Numbered from the stretch's first letter, positions 1-12,298 are shown. The stretch: 64,000 nucleotides of DNA from Datura wrightii (GCA_035772735.1 JASDFA010000001.1:86391501-86455500); one strand, 5' to 3'. A program made the numbers and translations. Notes: generated by a model not told the origin, from the sequence alone.

Positions 1-1496
1 TACATATGAGCCCCACACGGTCGATATCATCTAACCACAAGGAAGAACGCAATTTGAAAGCCTCTAGGAGTAATAAGATGGTGGGATAGGTCCCCGACCT
101 ACCCATAGTGTGCAAACAAAAGAAATAAACCTCTATCACACAAGCTTCAGAAGAAAAGAGTTGATGTCTCTATACAGCTGACTGAAACTATGAGGGACCT
201 GCTCCTCGTCTATCTGCACCTGCAGGCAAGTAATGCAGCGCCCTAGAAGAGGGCGTTAGTACCAAAGGTACTGAGTATGTAAAGCAATAACTTTAAATAA
301 CTGAAAGTATGGAATAGAACTAACAATGACTGAAGTAAAGAAAACGGAGTGAAGATGACTGAGGTAGTGAAATCAGGACTAAACGTAACTGTAACAAGGA
401 GGGTAGGAGTCATACCTAACAAACAAGGTGTCTTACTGTCTAACTAGCAGTAACTAAGCAAGCATAAACTTTACCTGGCTCCCATAAGCCGGAAGGTACA
501 ATCAGCACAGAATGACCCACTTGGGCCCCCATTAGCCCTAGCAAGTACACGTCAATCTATATACCCCTATCCCGGTCATATTGAATCAACTACCAGCTAT
601 AAGCGTCCTGCCAGTCCCCTGGGTCTGCAGCTGGGCCCGCTCGGCCCTTGACTATAGCTGTGCCTGAGTCTGAAGGACTCCTGATATCTACACCCCGGGC
701 GTAAGCGCTCGGCGGGGGTGTGTATAAGGTCAACCACGGTAAATATGAGGATCTAGATCCTCATCTTCGTCCCTTGCGGACGGCATGCCGCTCCGTAGAG
801 CGACGTATCCTCGCCCCTAGCGGGCGGCGACACAGCTATTAACCCCGGGGTGGACACGGAAGCTATACAGGTATAATCCAGCCCAAAACAATACAATTTA
901 TGAGTCTCAACTGACAACGACAACTAAACATGGTAACATACTACATACTTTACTGGGATTCATACTGGATTACTATGCTGAAGAAACTAAATTGCCAAAA
1001 GAAAATGCCTTAACATACCTCGAGTGCCGATTTCTGATTAACTGATAGGTTCCAATTAGTATTCAATAGCTCTTCCCAACTGAAATCGTGTTGCTGGAAA
1101 GATAGGACTAGTTTTAACACAAAGTTCGGCAAAAAGAAAAACAATATATATAAATATTAACTATATTCTAACTTTACGGAAGAAGGTCGAAACCTTGTTA
1201 TTTCTCAAGAATCTAGAAGGGAGAAATGCTTACTTATAGCCTGGGATCGTATTGACACTAGTTTGGAGCAATTCCAACAACTTTGGCTCGGCAGAACGAC
1301 AATTTCCCGGGAGAATTTCACGAAACTAACTCCGTAGAAATGCTCCCTGCAGCCTTATACTTCGATACCCGAAGTTAATTTGAATTTGTACGGCATTTAT
1401 CAGCGTAATCGGATGAAAATTATATGTCTCCTTCGTCTCTATTCTCTGCTGGTCATGTTATGTATGAAAAATAACATGAAATCTAAGGGTGAGGCC

Positions 1497-1504
1497 TATA
1501 TATA
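1497..1504 (-). promoter_or_regulatory. TATA box of LTR-1
   Basis: TATATATA on the minus strand, about 260 bp from the LTR start. It is placed like the TATATAAA of the related LTRs at 21787-21794 and 29672-29679. Promoter function is inferred from this conserved placement. Confidence 0.5.
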
Positions 1505-1520
1505 CTTCAAGCAGCATACA

Positions 1521-1610
1521 AGGCAACGTGGCACGCTGGCCAACGCGCCAATTCTGCTCCGTGCCACGTTGGCCAACGCGGATGAGCAGTTCTGTGCCAC
1601 TTTTCCCCTC
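1521..1610 (-). repeat. GC-rich palindromic word cluster in U3 of LTR-1
   Basis: Two near-copies of a 'cacgytggccaacgcg' word occur within 60 bp. The second contains the perfect 12-bp palindrome CGTTGGCCAACG at 1567-1578. The cluster lies just upstream (minus strand) of the TATA box, in otherwise AT-rich DNA. Clusters at the same LTR position but with different words occur in the other LTR families here. Confidence 0.6.
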
Positions 1611-1763
1611 TGGGCAGCTTGGTTTGGCCTCCTCTTGCGAAATCCCGACTTGGCACTCATTTGGCCTTTCCCCGGGCCCTTTCCTCACATTTATGACACT
1701 CTAAAACTCTCAACCAACATGCGAATAGGCCGACTAAACGTTAGAAACTTATGGGGTGTAACA

Positions 1764-2162
1764 ATTTTGATCAGATTTTACAACTATTTTCGATGATAAA
1801 TTTATTAATTTTGATTTCTACTCAATTAAGCCTAATTATGCATGATCTATGATGAATTGATTTATGATCTACATTTCAATTGTTGATATTTATAAACCTA
1901 TCATGATCTATGATTTGAAATTTGGATTTATTCAAATACCCAACATGATTTGATTTACAAGTTATATGCATGATCTTCAAGTATGCATGGGCCTTATAAT
2001 TTATGAACTATTGATGATGAAAAGCATATTTTCAAGTTACCCATGTTTATAAGCATGTTTTCGAATGAATTAAGTATCGTAAAGCATGGTAAAGTATAGG
2101 ACAATACCCACATGATGAAGAACGATTTACAGTTTATGAAATGGATTTTCATGATTTATCGA
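1764..2162 (+). mobile_element. Chromovirus LTR G0, first fragment
   Basis: This fragment matches 30378-30620 of the LTR at 29912-31160 (for example 'aagcctaattatgcatg' and 'cccaacatgattt'), in the same orientation. Its upstream part is cut off by LTR-1. It resumes at 4852 after the solo LTR insertion. Confidence 0.7.
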
Positions 2163-2167
2163 TTTAT
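2163..2167. repeat. Target-site duplication TTTAT (left)
   Basis: TTTAT directly before TGTGACG; the same five bases follow the LTR at 4847-4851. Confidence 0.85.
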
Positions 2168-2561
2168 TGTGACGACCGGAGAGTAGACCCGGATCGTAGA
2201 TATGGGACAAGGAACCCCAAAAGGTTCCAAGTCGACCCATGATAATCATAGCATACGCTTAACATAAAAGAAGACTAACAACATGAATAAGTAGAAGCTA
2301 ATAACAAGAATATAATATAACCTATATAGAAATGTCAACAACACTTAAGCACAATGCTGAATCTGTTTAAACAAGTCTGAATGCCTTCTATTAACTGATG
2401 AGCTGTTGGGACAAGCCCCCAGCTAACTCCAAAAGTCTGAAAACTAAAACATAATAAAAATAAGAACATAAATCACGTCCTCGGAAGATGAGGACTCACC
2501 ACTAGAAGCTGAGAGGAGGAGAAACGTATCTAACTACGCGGCTGGACCTGGAGACCTGAAT

Positions 2562-2617
2562 CTATATCATGAAATGATATAGCACAAGAAGCATGCAGTC
2601 AGTACTTGGAATGTACT
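2562..2617 (-). other. Conserved hairpin pair in chromovirus LTR
   Basis: CTATATCAT and ATGATATAG (2562-2582, 3-base loop) form a perfect 9-bp stem, followed by AGTAC...GTACT (2601-2617). Both have counterparts at 5457-5512, 31540-31590, 38823-38881 and 51910-51975. The first stem carries an A-T pair where other copies have G-C, so both sides changed. Confidence 0.6.
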
Positions 2618-2839
2618 AAGTATGAAGAAAGCTTAAATAACTAACTCATAGTATATATTTAAGAAGGAAGTAATGTAAAACATATAAGTAGCAATGTAAT
2701 TGAAATGAGGTATAACAGCCTTATATGAGATTCACATATTCATATCATCATAACCACATTATAAGGACATGCAATATTATAAGATCAACTGATGCACAAA
2801 AGCAGTAATCAAAATGATACAGAGATGCAATACCATGAT

Positions 2840-3099
2840 TGATATCATGAGGGTCCTTGACTGTCTAAGGGGGAGTCCCTGACTGTCGAAGGGAGCGTCC
2901 TTGACTATCAAGGGAAAAATTCTCAGCTAAAGAGAATCCCTGACTGTCGAAGGGAGAGAAAGATCTGATATAGAGAGTCACTGGCGGACTAGAGAAGACA
3001 TACTCCACTACGACTAAGAGAAAACATACTCCACTAACAACCAAGAGAAGACATACTCCACTAACGACTAAGAGAAGACATACTCCACTAATGACTAAG
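2840..3099. repeat. Short tandem repeats inside LTR S1
   Basis: At 2840-2960 a 'ccctgactgtcgaaggga'-like unit recurs three to four times. At 2991-3099 a roughly 27-bp unit (agaagacatactccactaac plus a short variable tail) occurs four times. They are absent from the related LTRs, so the expansion is local. Confidence 0.75.
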
Positions 3100-4309
3100 C
3101 TAGTCTAATTTACTATAGCCAATCAGAGACAAGAACATTCACCACTTTCATCATGCAATACTCATTTTTAACAGGATTAGAATTATCTTATAATAGGCCA
3201 GGCTCAACAAGTTGACATATTAGTCACAGGTCGTAACATCATGATTTACATCATCACATAACCAATTTCCTCATCAGCTTTGACCTCCCACCCCAAACGA
3301 GCATGCTATAAATTCGTTCTAGCATTATTCTATCATGGCATTTCAATTCCGAACTCACCTCATTCAATAGGTAATATAAGGCCATACATGGTTTATAAAC
3401 TTCAACTCATACTCTATTAAGATGCATGACTTCATTTATTTAGGTCTACAAACATTCCACACACTTGTCATAATCACTCCTTTTATGAACTTTTTAGGCA
3501 CGGGCATTTTAAATTATAAGATTTTATAAAAATAATTTTAGTGAGGAAACAATATAGAATCCGTCCAAGCTTCATAGTTCAACAATATAAATGCAATCTA
3601 GTCATGCCCAATTGATTTAATCTAAAACATGGTGATGATTCAAATTTTACTTCAATTACTCAAGCCCACCACTCCTACACAACCCAACATGGTCATCAAT
3701 ATCATAATCAAGTCATTAGGATTAATCATCCAATATTTCCACACTTCCATCATGATCATGAATTTCTACGGTAATCATGGGAGAAATAAACAATTCCCAT
3801 TCAATACTCAAATCAATTTAGGAAGAACATACTACACACATATATACTCAACCCATATTTCATAATTCAAGATAACCCATCAATAAATAATCCAATTAAA
3901 TTTATAATCGTAGTATACATTAGCATATAATAAAAATAAGGAAGAATTTACCTTTTTTGCAAATCCTATATCACGCTTTTCTAGAATTATCGAAATCGGC
4001 ATTTTAATGAAAATAAATTTTTGGGGCACAAGGATGGAAGAGTATCCTTGTTGAAAAACCCCCATACCTGGTAGACGAGAATCCCACTCAAAAATCTTCC
4101 TTGAAGCTTGAAGACCACCTTAATGAAACCCTAGAATTTTTGAGAAAAGAGGAGGAAGAAAGAGAGTTGAGATAATGAGGGTTTAGGCATGAAAAGACCT
4201 TAAAATCGTGCAAGGTAGGACTCAAAACGACGTAGTTTAGGAATCTAGGGCTTACAACTCACGGAAATGCCATTAATGAAAAATTCTGAAAAACTGCTCT
4301 GCCTTCGAC

Positions 4310-4765
4310 CACGAGTCATACCATGAAGTAACAACTCATGGTCACCTCCCATAGTCACCACTTGTCAAATCCTCTGAATCTGGCCATAACTCGCACACCT
4401 ACAACTCGTAGTGACCTCCTACGGGTCATACTGACAGTCGTTGTATCATCCACCCTCACCAATTATGACTTAACCACAACTCCTTATCACGACTCGTTGC
4501 TACAACCTATGAGTCGTACCATAACCCGTAACTCCATCCTACTAGTCGTACCATGATCCGTAACTCCATCCTACTAGTTGTACTATTACCCGTACAATCA
4601 TTTACATGATAACCCGAAAGACTTGTCACGACTTCTGGCCACGGGTCATACCCACATACTACGGCTCGTGGTGGGGACTCGTGGTTGGGAAATGACTTAT
4701 CTGATCTGAACCGCGGTTCTTCCTACAACCCGTACAATCGATCTACGACTCGTACATTGAGTCTT
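4310..4765 (-). repeat. ACGACTCGT-type word cluster in U3 of LTR S1
   Basis: Dense repetition of 'actcrtg', 'cgactcgt', 'gagtcgtacc' and 'actcgtggt' in both orientations, 80-540 bp from the element 5' end. It includes a 32-bp tandem duplication at 4518-4549 and 4550-4581. The translation across it (4338-4556) is low-complexity and is not a gene. Confidence 0.75.
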
Positions 4766-4846
4766 ACTGAGGCAATGTTGCAGACTTTTCTGCTAAGCAC
4801 ATTCCAAATCCTGAATTTTAATCTTGAAAATTTTTGGGGTGTTATA

Positions 4847-4851
4847 TTTAT
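4847..4851. repeat. Target-site duplication TTTAT (right)
   Basis: Pairs with 2163-2167 around the solo LTR. Confidence 0.85.
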
Positions 4852-5907
4852 GATGTTGGCCAACTAAAGGGCCTTTGATTCTTGGCTAATCATATTTTAA
4901 TGGGGATCAATGAATGATGAATGTTTATTTTATCCATGAATCTTAATGAATGATGTTATTGAGTTTTATATGAGCCTAATATGCATGTTTTTGGGAGTCG
5001 TCTCTAGCAGCGAGCAACCCGGCGTTCAAAGGACTAACCGGTGTCTCATAACCCCGTGCCACCGTGGGTTTATAATGATACATTACAATGATAATGATCC
5101 CTCTTTTCGTGATATCACATAATGCACGTTCCTCGCCTGGCAAGCTAGGGGCGACTCCCACTTGAGTGAGATAGTTGGGGCATCTTGAAAGGCTCTACCA
5201 TGATGGTGTTGGTTATGATGAGTCCTCCCATTATTCCGTATGTTTTATGCATTATAATGTTTATGATATTGGCTCAAGTGATGATTTGATAAAGTTTCTT
5301 TTATGATTATAATAATGAACGGGTTACGAATGATTTGAAAATCTTGAGCCTTATGTTATGTTACAATCTTTATGATATGAGCATGATGTCCCACTCTTAT
5401 GAAGTTTTAAGAATTTTTATGTATTTTAGGTGTCTGTTTTACTTACCCTGCATACTCAGTACATTCCATGTACTGACCATATACTTTCTATGTTGTATCG
5501 TTTCATGATACAGGACTTGGCTCTCAGGCTCATCCTTATCCTCAGACCATCTCTGGATTATTATCATCTTTGTTGGTGAGTCCTCATATTCTGAGGGCCA
5601 TTTGACTAGATATTTATGTTATTCTATGTTTCAGTATTTGGCCAGGTTAGTTGGGGGTGTTATCCCATCAACCCATCTTATACAGTAGAGGCTTTCAGAC
5701 AGTATGTAGTACTCAGTTTATGTATATGTCCAGTGTTTCCGAATGTTATGAGATGTTATGTTATGTTTACATTTCCGCTACGCCATATGTTCAGTCTTCC
5801 GCTTAAAGTGAATGAAGTTAGATGTATGCTTATATCATGGGTCGACTTGGGACCTCTCGGGGTTCCTTGTCCCGTGTTACGATCCGGGTCTACGTTTGGG
5901 TTGTGCA
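4852..5907 (+). mobile_element. Chromovirus LTR G0, second fragment and end
   Basis: This continues the LTR split by S1. It aligns with 30690-31160 plus 33380-33720 and with 38140-39245, including the Ser-codon-like 'ctctagcagcgagc' stretch, the hairpins at 5457-5475 (CAGTACAT/ATGTACTG), 5494-5512 (TGTATC/GATACA) and 5582-5596 (CCTCA/TGAGG), and the terminal 'gatccgggtctacgtttggg'. The LTR ends near TTGTGCA at 5907. No primer-binding site or gag follows, so it is a solo or truncated LTR. The ORF at 5616-5975 crosses the LTR end and is not a gene. Confidence 0.75.
5457..5596 (+). other. Triple hairpin of chromovirus LTR G0
   Basis: Three short inverted repeats occur in 140 bp: CAGTACATtccATGTACTG (5457-5475), TGTATC...GATACA (5494-5512) and CCTCAtattcTGAGG (5582-5596). 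The same order recurs in the other Del-type LTRs. They may be RNA structures of the transcribed part of the LTR; that is an inference. Confidence 0.6.
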
Positions 5908-6887
5908 AAATTATAATTTCATTATTGAATGATGTGATAGACTTATATTTTCCTTTAAAAATTATATTTACATAAATTATGTTCCAACTTATTTTAAGTT
6001 ATGTTGAAATTTGACTTAAAAGAATTATGTTAACTTTTTTTCTTAATTTTGAATTTATGTTATAATTTTGATAGTTTATTTGTTTTAGTAGAATTGATTC
6101 GTTATTTCACATTGCATGTCATTCATTTTTAATTAGAACTGATAGATTATTTTTTGTTAATAATTTAAATAATTTTATGATATTATATTTCTAATATTAA
6201 TATTTTTTGTCAAACATGCATTTCATGATGTTCTTAAAAAAATATAATTTCTAGTTTTAATAATTAATTAAATTAAACTATTATTAATTTAAAAAATAAA
6301 TAAATAAATAAATATATATTTATTAACTAATATATTTTTCAGAGACAATATGTGTCTAAAATACCTAGTTTAAATCATTTATAAGACACATATTTGCCTA
6401 ACATTAATTTTTGATACTTAATTTTTATCTTAAAATTTTAATCTAACTGGGTAATTACACTTGTGCGACCAAATATACACTTATAATTACATTGTAATTA
6501 GATAATTATATTATGACAAATAAAAGGTCATCATAATTACTATACTATATAATTACTAGATTGTGTAATAATTATCTTAATAAATTATGTCAATTTTAAT
6601 TATTTGGTGGTTTTTCAAACACACCCTAAGTAAAATGTTTTTAAGCAGTAGTGGAAGCGTTAGGAACAAGTTAAAAAATTTTGCTTCTTGAGAAAAGCAG
6701 AAGCAGATAATTATTTTATTCAAGACAAAAATATCTCATCATAAATATATATTTTTTCTATTTCAAATAAATGGTGCTTTTAGCTTGGGCACACCTCTTA
6801 AAAAAATTACGCATTTCTAAAAAGAGTATTTTTACTAACTTACCCTTAATAGATATATTAAAAAAGATGTAGCTCTTTAGTAGTTTT
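5908..6887. other. AT-rich intergenic DNA
   Basis: I see no gene. It holds an (AAAT)n stretch near 6292-6316. The words near 6605-6625 ('caaacacaccctaa') and the 'agaaaagcagaagcag' stretch near 6690 look like ends of small inverted-repeat transposons, with a similar end near 8770-8785 ('caaacgagccctta'). I could not define their borders. Confidence 0.5.
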
Positions 6888-7667
6888 TAGAGCTGTCAAT
6901 ATGGGTCGCCTAGCCCACGCGGGCTAAGCCCACGTGGGTTGAAATTTGACGGGTCAGGCCGAGTTGGCCCATCATTTTGATAGGTCATAAACAAGCCCAA
7001 CACATCACTACGTGGGCTGCAAGCCCTGACTTATTTTTAAATTATTATTTACAGATGCTAAAAATAAATATTACATGGCGTTACTACTTGTTAATCAAGT
7101 CTCAAATATACAGACAAAATAATCTTAATAATAGTTATTAAGTTTAGCTTCAAGTAGAGATTTAGTTATATAACATCATTCTAAAATTATTATGAGTCTA
7201 TGCAAATATCTTGGGTACAACTGTACAAGAAAATGATTTTGTTGGACATAAAATTTCTGTGAAACTGAAAAACTTTTAACATGATAACACTCAAATCAAA
7301 TAGAGATATTAACGAGAAAACTAAATAGCTAATGAGTAATAATATAACCAGCTAAATAGAAATATTGACCTACTTCTGTTCCAGTGGATCACAATAAAAT
7401 AGAAAATCAGATGGCAATATTTCATCCATTAAATGATGATTTAAGTAGACTTTAAGTTTGAAATTCTTTGATTACTTTTAGTAATTTTATATTTGGCCCA
7501 TGGGCCAGTCCAAGCCACTTCAATCAAGCCTCACGGGCCAGCGGACTTATTTGGGCTAGGCTAAAAGCCTTGTTCTTAAATGGGCGCTAAAAATTACAAT
7601 CCAACCCTATCAAATTATGGGTTGGGCTGGATCGATCCACCAAGCCTAGCCCATATTAACATCTCTA
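6888..7667. mobile_element. Non-autonomous hAT-like DNA transposon, 780 bp
   Basis: The left end TAGAGCTGTCAATATGGG and the right end (reverse complement TAGAGATGTTAATATGGG) match at 15 of 18 positions. The element is flanked by 8-bp duplications GTAGTTTT (6880-6887) and ATAGTTTT (7668-7675) with one mismatch. An 8-bp duplication with TAGAG-like ends points to the hAT superfamily. Both ends are rich in GGGC/GCCC words ('gggctaagcccacgtggg', 'ggcccatgggcc'). No transposase ORF is present, so it would need enzymes from elsewhere. Confidence 0.8.
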
Positions 7668-7675
7668 ATAGTTTT

Positions 7676-8425
7676 ATCGTTATGTAAAACTTTCTTTATT
7701 TAAATATGGGTACAATTGAAAGAATATTGTTAATATCCTCTTAAATATGTAAAATACCATTTATTTTAAAATAAAATGAGAAGATAAAATGTTCACTTAT
7801 TTTAAAATGAAAAAGTATCTATATAGCATATTCTAATTCATTAATTTTTAATTATAAAAAGAAGCATTTTCTTTTTATATTAAAATAGAGGAATATCTTA
7901 TTATCTTTTGATTCTTAATATTAGTACCCATGCATTTTATATAAAAAATTTGTTTTGTATTTAATTGTTTTTTTAAAAAGATAATATTAGTAGTTTCTAG
8001 TATGCTTAATATATAATTCCATCATACGATAGAAAAAGAGTTTAGATTAACTTAATAATTTTAAATTAAATTTTAGATATTTAAAAATAATACGTAAAAT
8101 ATTATAAGTTATATTTCTTTTCATGTTATATAATAAAAAAATATATTTTAAAATATTATATTTTAATTAAAATTTCTATTATTTAAATTTTGAGAAGCAA
8201 AAAATAAAGCATCCATAGGAACCTCCTCTTTACTATGCAATTTTCTTTGTTTATTTTGAATTTTAATAGTTTTCTGCAAATAAAGGTCTTACTAACGACA
8301 ATTTATGGAATGATTTTTAATTTATATTGCTCAATATTTTTTTAGTACATTTAAATTATCGTATTAATATTATATTAATTTTAAATATTTTTTTTGATTT
8401 ATTTATGTATAATATTGATTGAAAG

Positions 8426-8479
<54 letters not shown>

Positions 8480-9058
8480 AATTTTTTAAAATCACAAATT
8501 TAATTAAAGTTTTCATAATATGTACTTAAAATAATTTTTTTAATATGTTCTTAATAGTAAACGTGTATTCGTACTTGTCATATTTTTTAATTTGACATTC
8601 AAAAATAGTTGTTAAAATAATATTAGTCAAACACAATCTGCTTATCAAATACCGAAAGAAAAACACTTTTCAAATGAATTAGTCAAACACAAACTGCTTT
8701 CTTTAAAAATACTCTTTTGAAAAGCATTTCAAAAAGGTGCTTCTCAAAATAAACGATATTTTTTATTACTTGATCAAACGAGCCCTTACACTTATTTAAC
8801 AAAATAGTTATAGGGGTTTATTTTACTAAATTAACATGATTAATTATACTTAAATCTAGATTTGATTAGTAAGTACTTTAAGTAATTATTTAAATATAAG
8901 AATAGTACTGAAAAAAAATTCTCTTAACTTGCTAAAATGGATAAATAAAAGAAAAGATTTACTTTTATCTTAAGAGTCAAGTAAAATAAAACGGAGGGTT
9001 GTTATGGAAAAGGCATAAGTACTCCTGAACTAAGGTTAAATTTTCAGTTACACACTTA
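7676..9058. other. AT-rich intergenic DNA
   Basis: I see no gene; all six frames are closed by frequent stops. The only structured parts are the (TA)n tract at 8427-8474 and a possible small-transposon remnant around 8640-8785. Confidence 0.5.
8427..8474. repeat. (TA)n microsatellite
   Basis: An uninterrupted run of about 24 TA units in AT-rich DNA. Confidence 0.95.
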
Positions 9059-9358
9059 GGGTTCATTTGATAGGTATATATGAATAGTATTAAATGGGGT
9101 ATATTATTAATGTTATGATTAGTCATATAGATACTATTTTTGTCGATTGTTTGATTTGTTATATGAAATAAAATAGGATGTATTAGAATAGAAATAGTAC
9201 CTATATTATTAATGTCATAGTTTACTGTGTATATAATAATATTTAATAGGGTATATATTAATTATATATTGGTTGAAAACACTACCAGTTAAGGGACTAA
9301 ATAATATTAAAGTTAATACATACATTATTTTCTCTAATAGCTCCTACCAAACGATTCC
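9059..9358. mobile_element. MITE-like inverted-repeat element, about 300 bp
   Basis: The left end GGGTTCATTTGATAGG and the right end (reverse complement GGAATCGTTTGGTAGG) are imperfect terminal inverted repeats. The interior is AT-rich and non-coding. I could not see a clean target duplication, so the superfamily is open. Confidence 0.55.
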
Positions 9359-9582
9359 TTCTTGGGATAAGGTGGAATATCCTAGGACCAAATTTGAAAT
9401 TAAATTTATAAAAGAGTCTAAAAGTCTCTAGATTATCTCAAAAGGTTTAAACCATTCATTCATCTATTTTACTAAAAATACCCCTCTATTCACTTTTTTT
9501 CTTATAACTAACCGGCTTTCTTTTTATTTATTTTTTTAATTTTTTGTTTTTTTCTTTTAAAATGATAATTGATGCTCAGATC

Positions 9583-10429
9583 TAGGGGTGTTCACGATTT
9601 GGTGAAAAATCAAACCAAACCAAATCGATTAAAAAAACTTATATTTGAATTGAATTGGTTTGGTTTAGTTTTAAATTTTAAAAACCGATGATATTTGGTT
9701 TGATTTTGGTTTTACTAAAAAAAATCAAAGAAATAACCAAATCGAACCGATAAATTTTATACGTAAATTTTATAATTATTTGAATATATGTTTGTAGTTT
9801 TTCATAAATAATTATAAATATTTTATATCTTTTAATCATTAATTTGATTTTAGTATACTTTATTTCACATGCACTACAATACTTTTAAATTGTATTACTT
9901 AAAGAATATGTCCAAACCCAATACTCTAAGTCTAATTGTTTATATATTGTGTGATATATTGCCGATTTTTTTTATTTTCTTTTGCTAAGACATCCATCTA
10001 CTCTTCAATCGTTTACCTCTTTGATTTTTGAAGAATTGATCATTCTATATGAAGTTGTATATTATTTTTGTGTAAATATTAGACGCGTGAAGTGGAAAAA
10101 CTTCTACATTTATGCAAATTAAACATGCTAAAACTTTAGAACAATGTTGAAAAATAATAGAAGATTCAGATACATTCATCTCGTAATAGTAAAGAAAAAT
10201 TTGTTGATTCCTAATGTTTACTTGAAATAATTATATCATGTCTCTGTTGTTTTATTATTATTAATTTATCATTAGTTAGTTATAAACCGAACCAAACAGA
10301 CAAGAACCAAACCGATGGTTATTTATTTTATTTAGTTTAGTTTGATTTTAAAATTTTTAAAATCAACTAAATTAATTTAATTTTAATTTTAATCAAAAAT
10401 CAATCCAAACCGAACCATAAACACCCCTA
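9583..10429. mobile_element. Non-autonomous inverted-repeat transposon, about 847 bp
   Basis: The ends TAGGGGTGTTCACGATTTGG and (reverse complement) TAGGGGTGTTTATGGTTCGG are terminal inverted repeats. Subterminal parts repeat 'ggtttggttt' on one side and 'aaccaaaccgat' on the other. TCAGATC occurs just outside both ends (9576-9582 and 10433-10439), perhaps a decayed 9-10 bp duplication as in Mutator-like elements. There is no transposase ORF. Superfamily is uncertain (MULE or hAT). Confidence 0.65.
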
Positions 10430-12298
10430 CAGTCAGATCTAGCAAATGATAGATACAGATAGGGTAGAATATTTTATTTTTGTTTCCTTTTTGTATTTGG
10501 GCCGAGTTGGACCGATTTATTTTGCTTTTATTTTGAACTTTTTGATGGTATATAAAAGAAAGTTACATGGGTGGATATTATTAGATTATTATTATTTTTC
10601 CTATTGATTTAAAAAGTATTTATTAATAATATATAAATTTATTAAGTATATCAGAATTAAATATATTTATATCCTCAGATTTTATTAGTTTATATTTATC
10701 TAGGTATAGAAAAACTTTCTTTGTTTAAGCATATAATAATTACACACAATCTCCAACTTCTTCTCTTTTCTATTTTTTTAAAAATATTTTCTCAAACCAT
10801 GTGATTTCTTTTTTCAATATCTATTTTTCTTCTAAATTAAACTAATCTGTTGATTTTTTAATATTATTATATATTGTGTTGTTATTTTTATCTTAGGAGT
10901 TCATTGTGTATATATATATTTTTAATTTTTTTGGTATTTAATGATATATTTGCTCTTTGATTTTTTTTTATTTCTGATATATGTATTTTGATAGTTTTTT
11001 ATATTCTCGAGTGTAAATTATATGTTGTATAAAATGCACGATATATACAGAAACTATAATTTTTATATGTAAAAATGATATATATCCTTGTATTGGTTTT
11101 TTTTTTGTATTATTGATGTATATAGTTATTTAAATCTTAAGAGTTCACTATATAATTTTTAACTTTTGTTATTTATTGATTTATTTGATTTTTTTTAATA
11201 TATTAAATGTATGCATTTTAATAATTTTGTATTTTTGAGTATAAATTATATATTATATTATTGTTGTATGTATTAATAAATTTTTCTCTAATCATAATTT
11301 TATATTCTCGAGTGTAAATTTTTGTGACTTCAAAGTCTTTTACGGTAGAGAATCAACAGTTTCTAGAGAGAAATTTTGTGCAAATAATTTTAAGAGAACA
11401 GATACAACACTTTGCAGGAGGAATTGCGGTTATTTAAGGATCAATTCTATTTAGGATTACTCAATAACTGTTCACACTTATCTAATATTTTTAATAATAA
11501 AAATATGATAGTTTTGATAAACAACAATGATATTATTAAGTAATTAATATGATAATATTATGTGTTCATATAATTTTTTTTATACAAAATGACCTAATGA
11601 CTTTGTTTTTTTTAAAAGGTTCAAATCTGTCTTATGATCGGGTATTATTTTTTTAATCAGTTGAAATTAAACTGTTTTTACCTGTATTCAGTATACTCAA
11701 ATTTGTCACAAAATATACAAATTATTTTATTTCTTCATCACACACACAAAAAATAATATTATTTCATTTTATTTATTTTTTTCAGAAAAAGTTGCAATTA
11801 TATTACTTCATAATATACCTTACATGTTCATAACACAATTTTTCATCCTTTACAATCTAATTTGAAAAATTATATCTCAAGAGACCCATATTCTTTCGTA
11901 GCATTTGAACTACATTTTTTGCATTTAATAATATATGAACCTTTGACCAATTATTCTGTAACGCTCTTTCCAATGCCCGTCAAATTACTAGTCTTTTATA
12001 TCGCTTTTGTTCATAATAAATAAATATATTATGAACCAATCAATCTTATTTGTATTTTGTTATTTACGTTTAATTTTATTTTTTTCCATATGTGTTCATA
12101 CCAAATTAGTTTTATTTTCTATTGTTTGTAGTGAACAAATAAAATAATTTGTTCATTTTATAACAAAATTAGGTGAATAAATAAAATGATAATTTATTTT
12201 TTATTATTTTTTGGTGAACAAGTAAAATAATTTGTTGTGAACAAATAAAATAATTTGTTATGAACAAACAAAATAATTTATTTGGTTTTGAAAAAGTT
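10430..12298. other. AT-rich intergenic DNA
   Basis: I see no gene or RNA. Very AT-rich with many short poly-T and TA runs. A tandem repeat occupies 12131-12282 directly before the copia insertion. Confidence 0.5.
12131..12282. repeat. Tandem repeat of a 'gtgaacaaataaaataattt' unit
   Basis: About five copies of a 20-24 bp unit starting near 12131, 12173, 12214, 12237 and 12260. Some are spaced by AT-rich filler and some are adjacent. The array ends about 20 bp before the copia LTR. Confidence 0.75.

Larger units (their letters stand above)
1..1763 (-). mobile_element. Chromovirus LTR, truncated by window edge (LTR-1)
   Basis: This is the element-5' part of a long terminal repeat in minus orientation. 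It is a diverged relative of the LTRs at 19396-22021 and 27284-29906: shared stretches include the tract near 60-110, the AGTACC...GGTACT hairpin near 260, the 'cataagccggaaggt' stretch near 483 and the 'ctagtttggagcaattcc' stretch near 1257. It ends in a short GGGGTGTAACA (minus-strand start TGTTACACC). A minus-strand TATA box lies at 1497-1504 and a GC-rich palindromic cluster at 1521-1610. The other LTR end and any internal region are left of the window, so solo LTR and complete element cannot be told apart. It interrupts the chromovirus LTR that resumes at 1764. Confidence 0.8.
2168..4846 (-). mobile_element. Solo chromovirus LTR (S1), 2679 bp
   Basis: This LTR is bounded by TGTGACG on the left and GGTGTTATA on the right. 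The minus-strand start therefore reads TATAACACC, with the usual terminal TG changed to TA. Perfect TTTAT duplications flank it, and no internal retroelement sequence remains, so it is a solo LTR left by LTR-LTR recombination. It is the same kind of LTR, inverted, as 51507-54072 and as the ends of G0 and G2. Inside it are a conserved hairpin doublet (2562-2617), a 27-bp tandem array (2991-3099) and a word cluster (4310-4765) near the element 5' end. Confidence 0.9.

Noticed and set aside
1380..1796. ORF of 138 codons on the plus strand
   Set aside because: It lies in the U3 of LTR-1, antisense to the element, and crosses the LTR end; no recognisable domain.
2840..3099. CRISPR-like regularly spaced repeats
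   Set aside because: Units are adjacent, imperfect, without unique spacers, and inside a plant LTR.
5908..12298. Possible host gene between the elements
   Set aside because: No frame of useful length, no protein similarity that I recognise and no exon-like composition; only small transposons and simple repeats.
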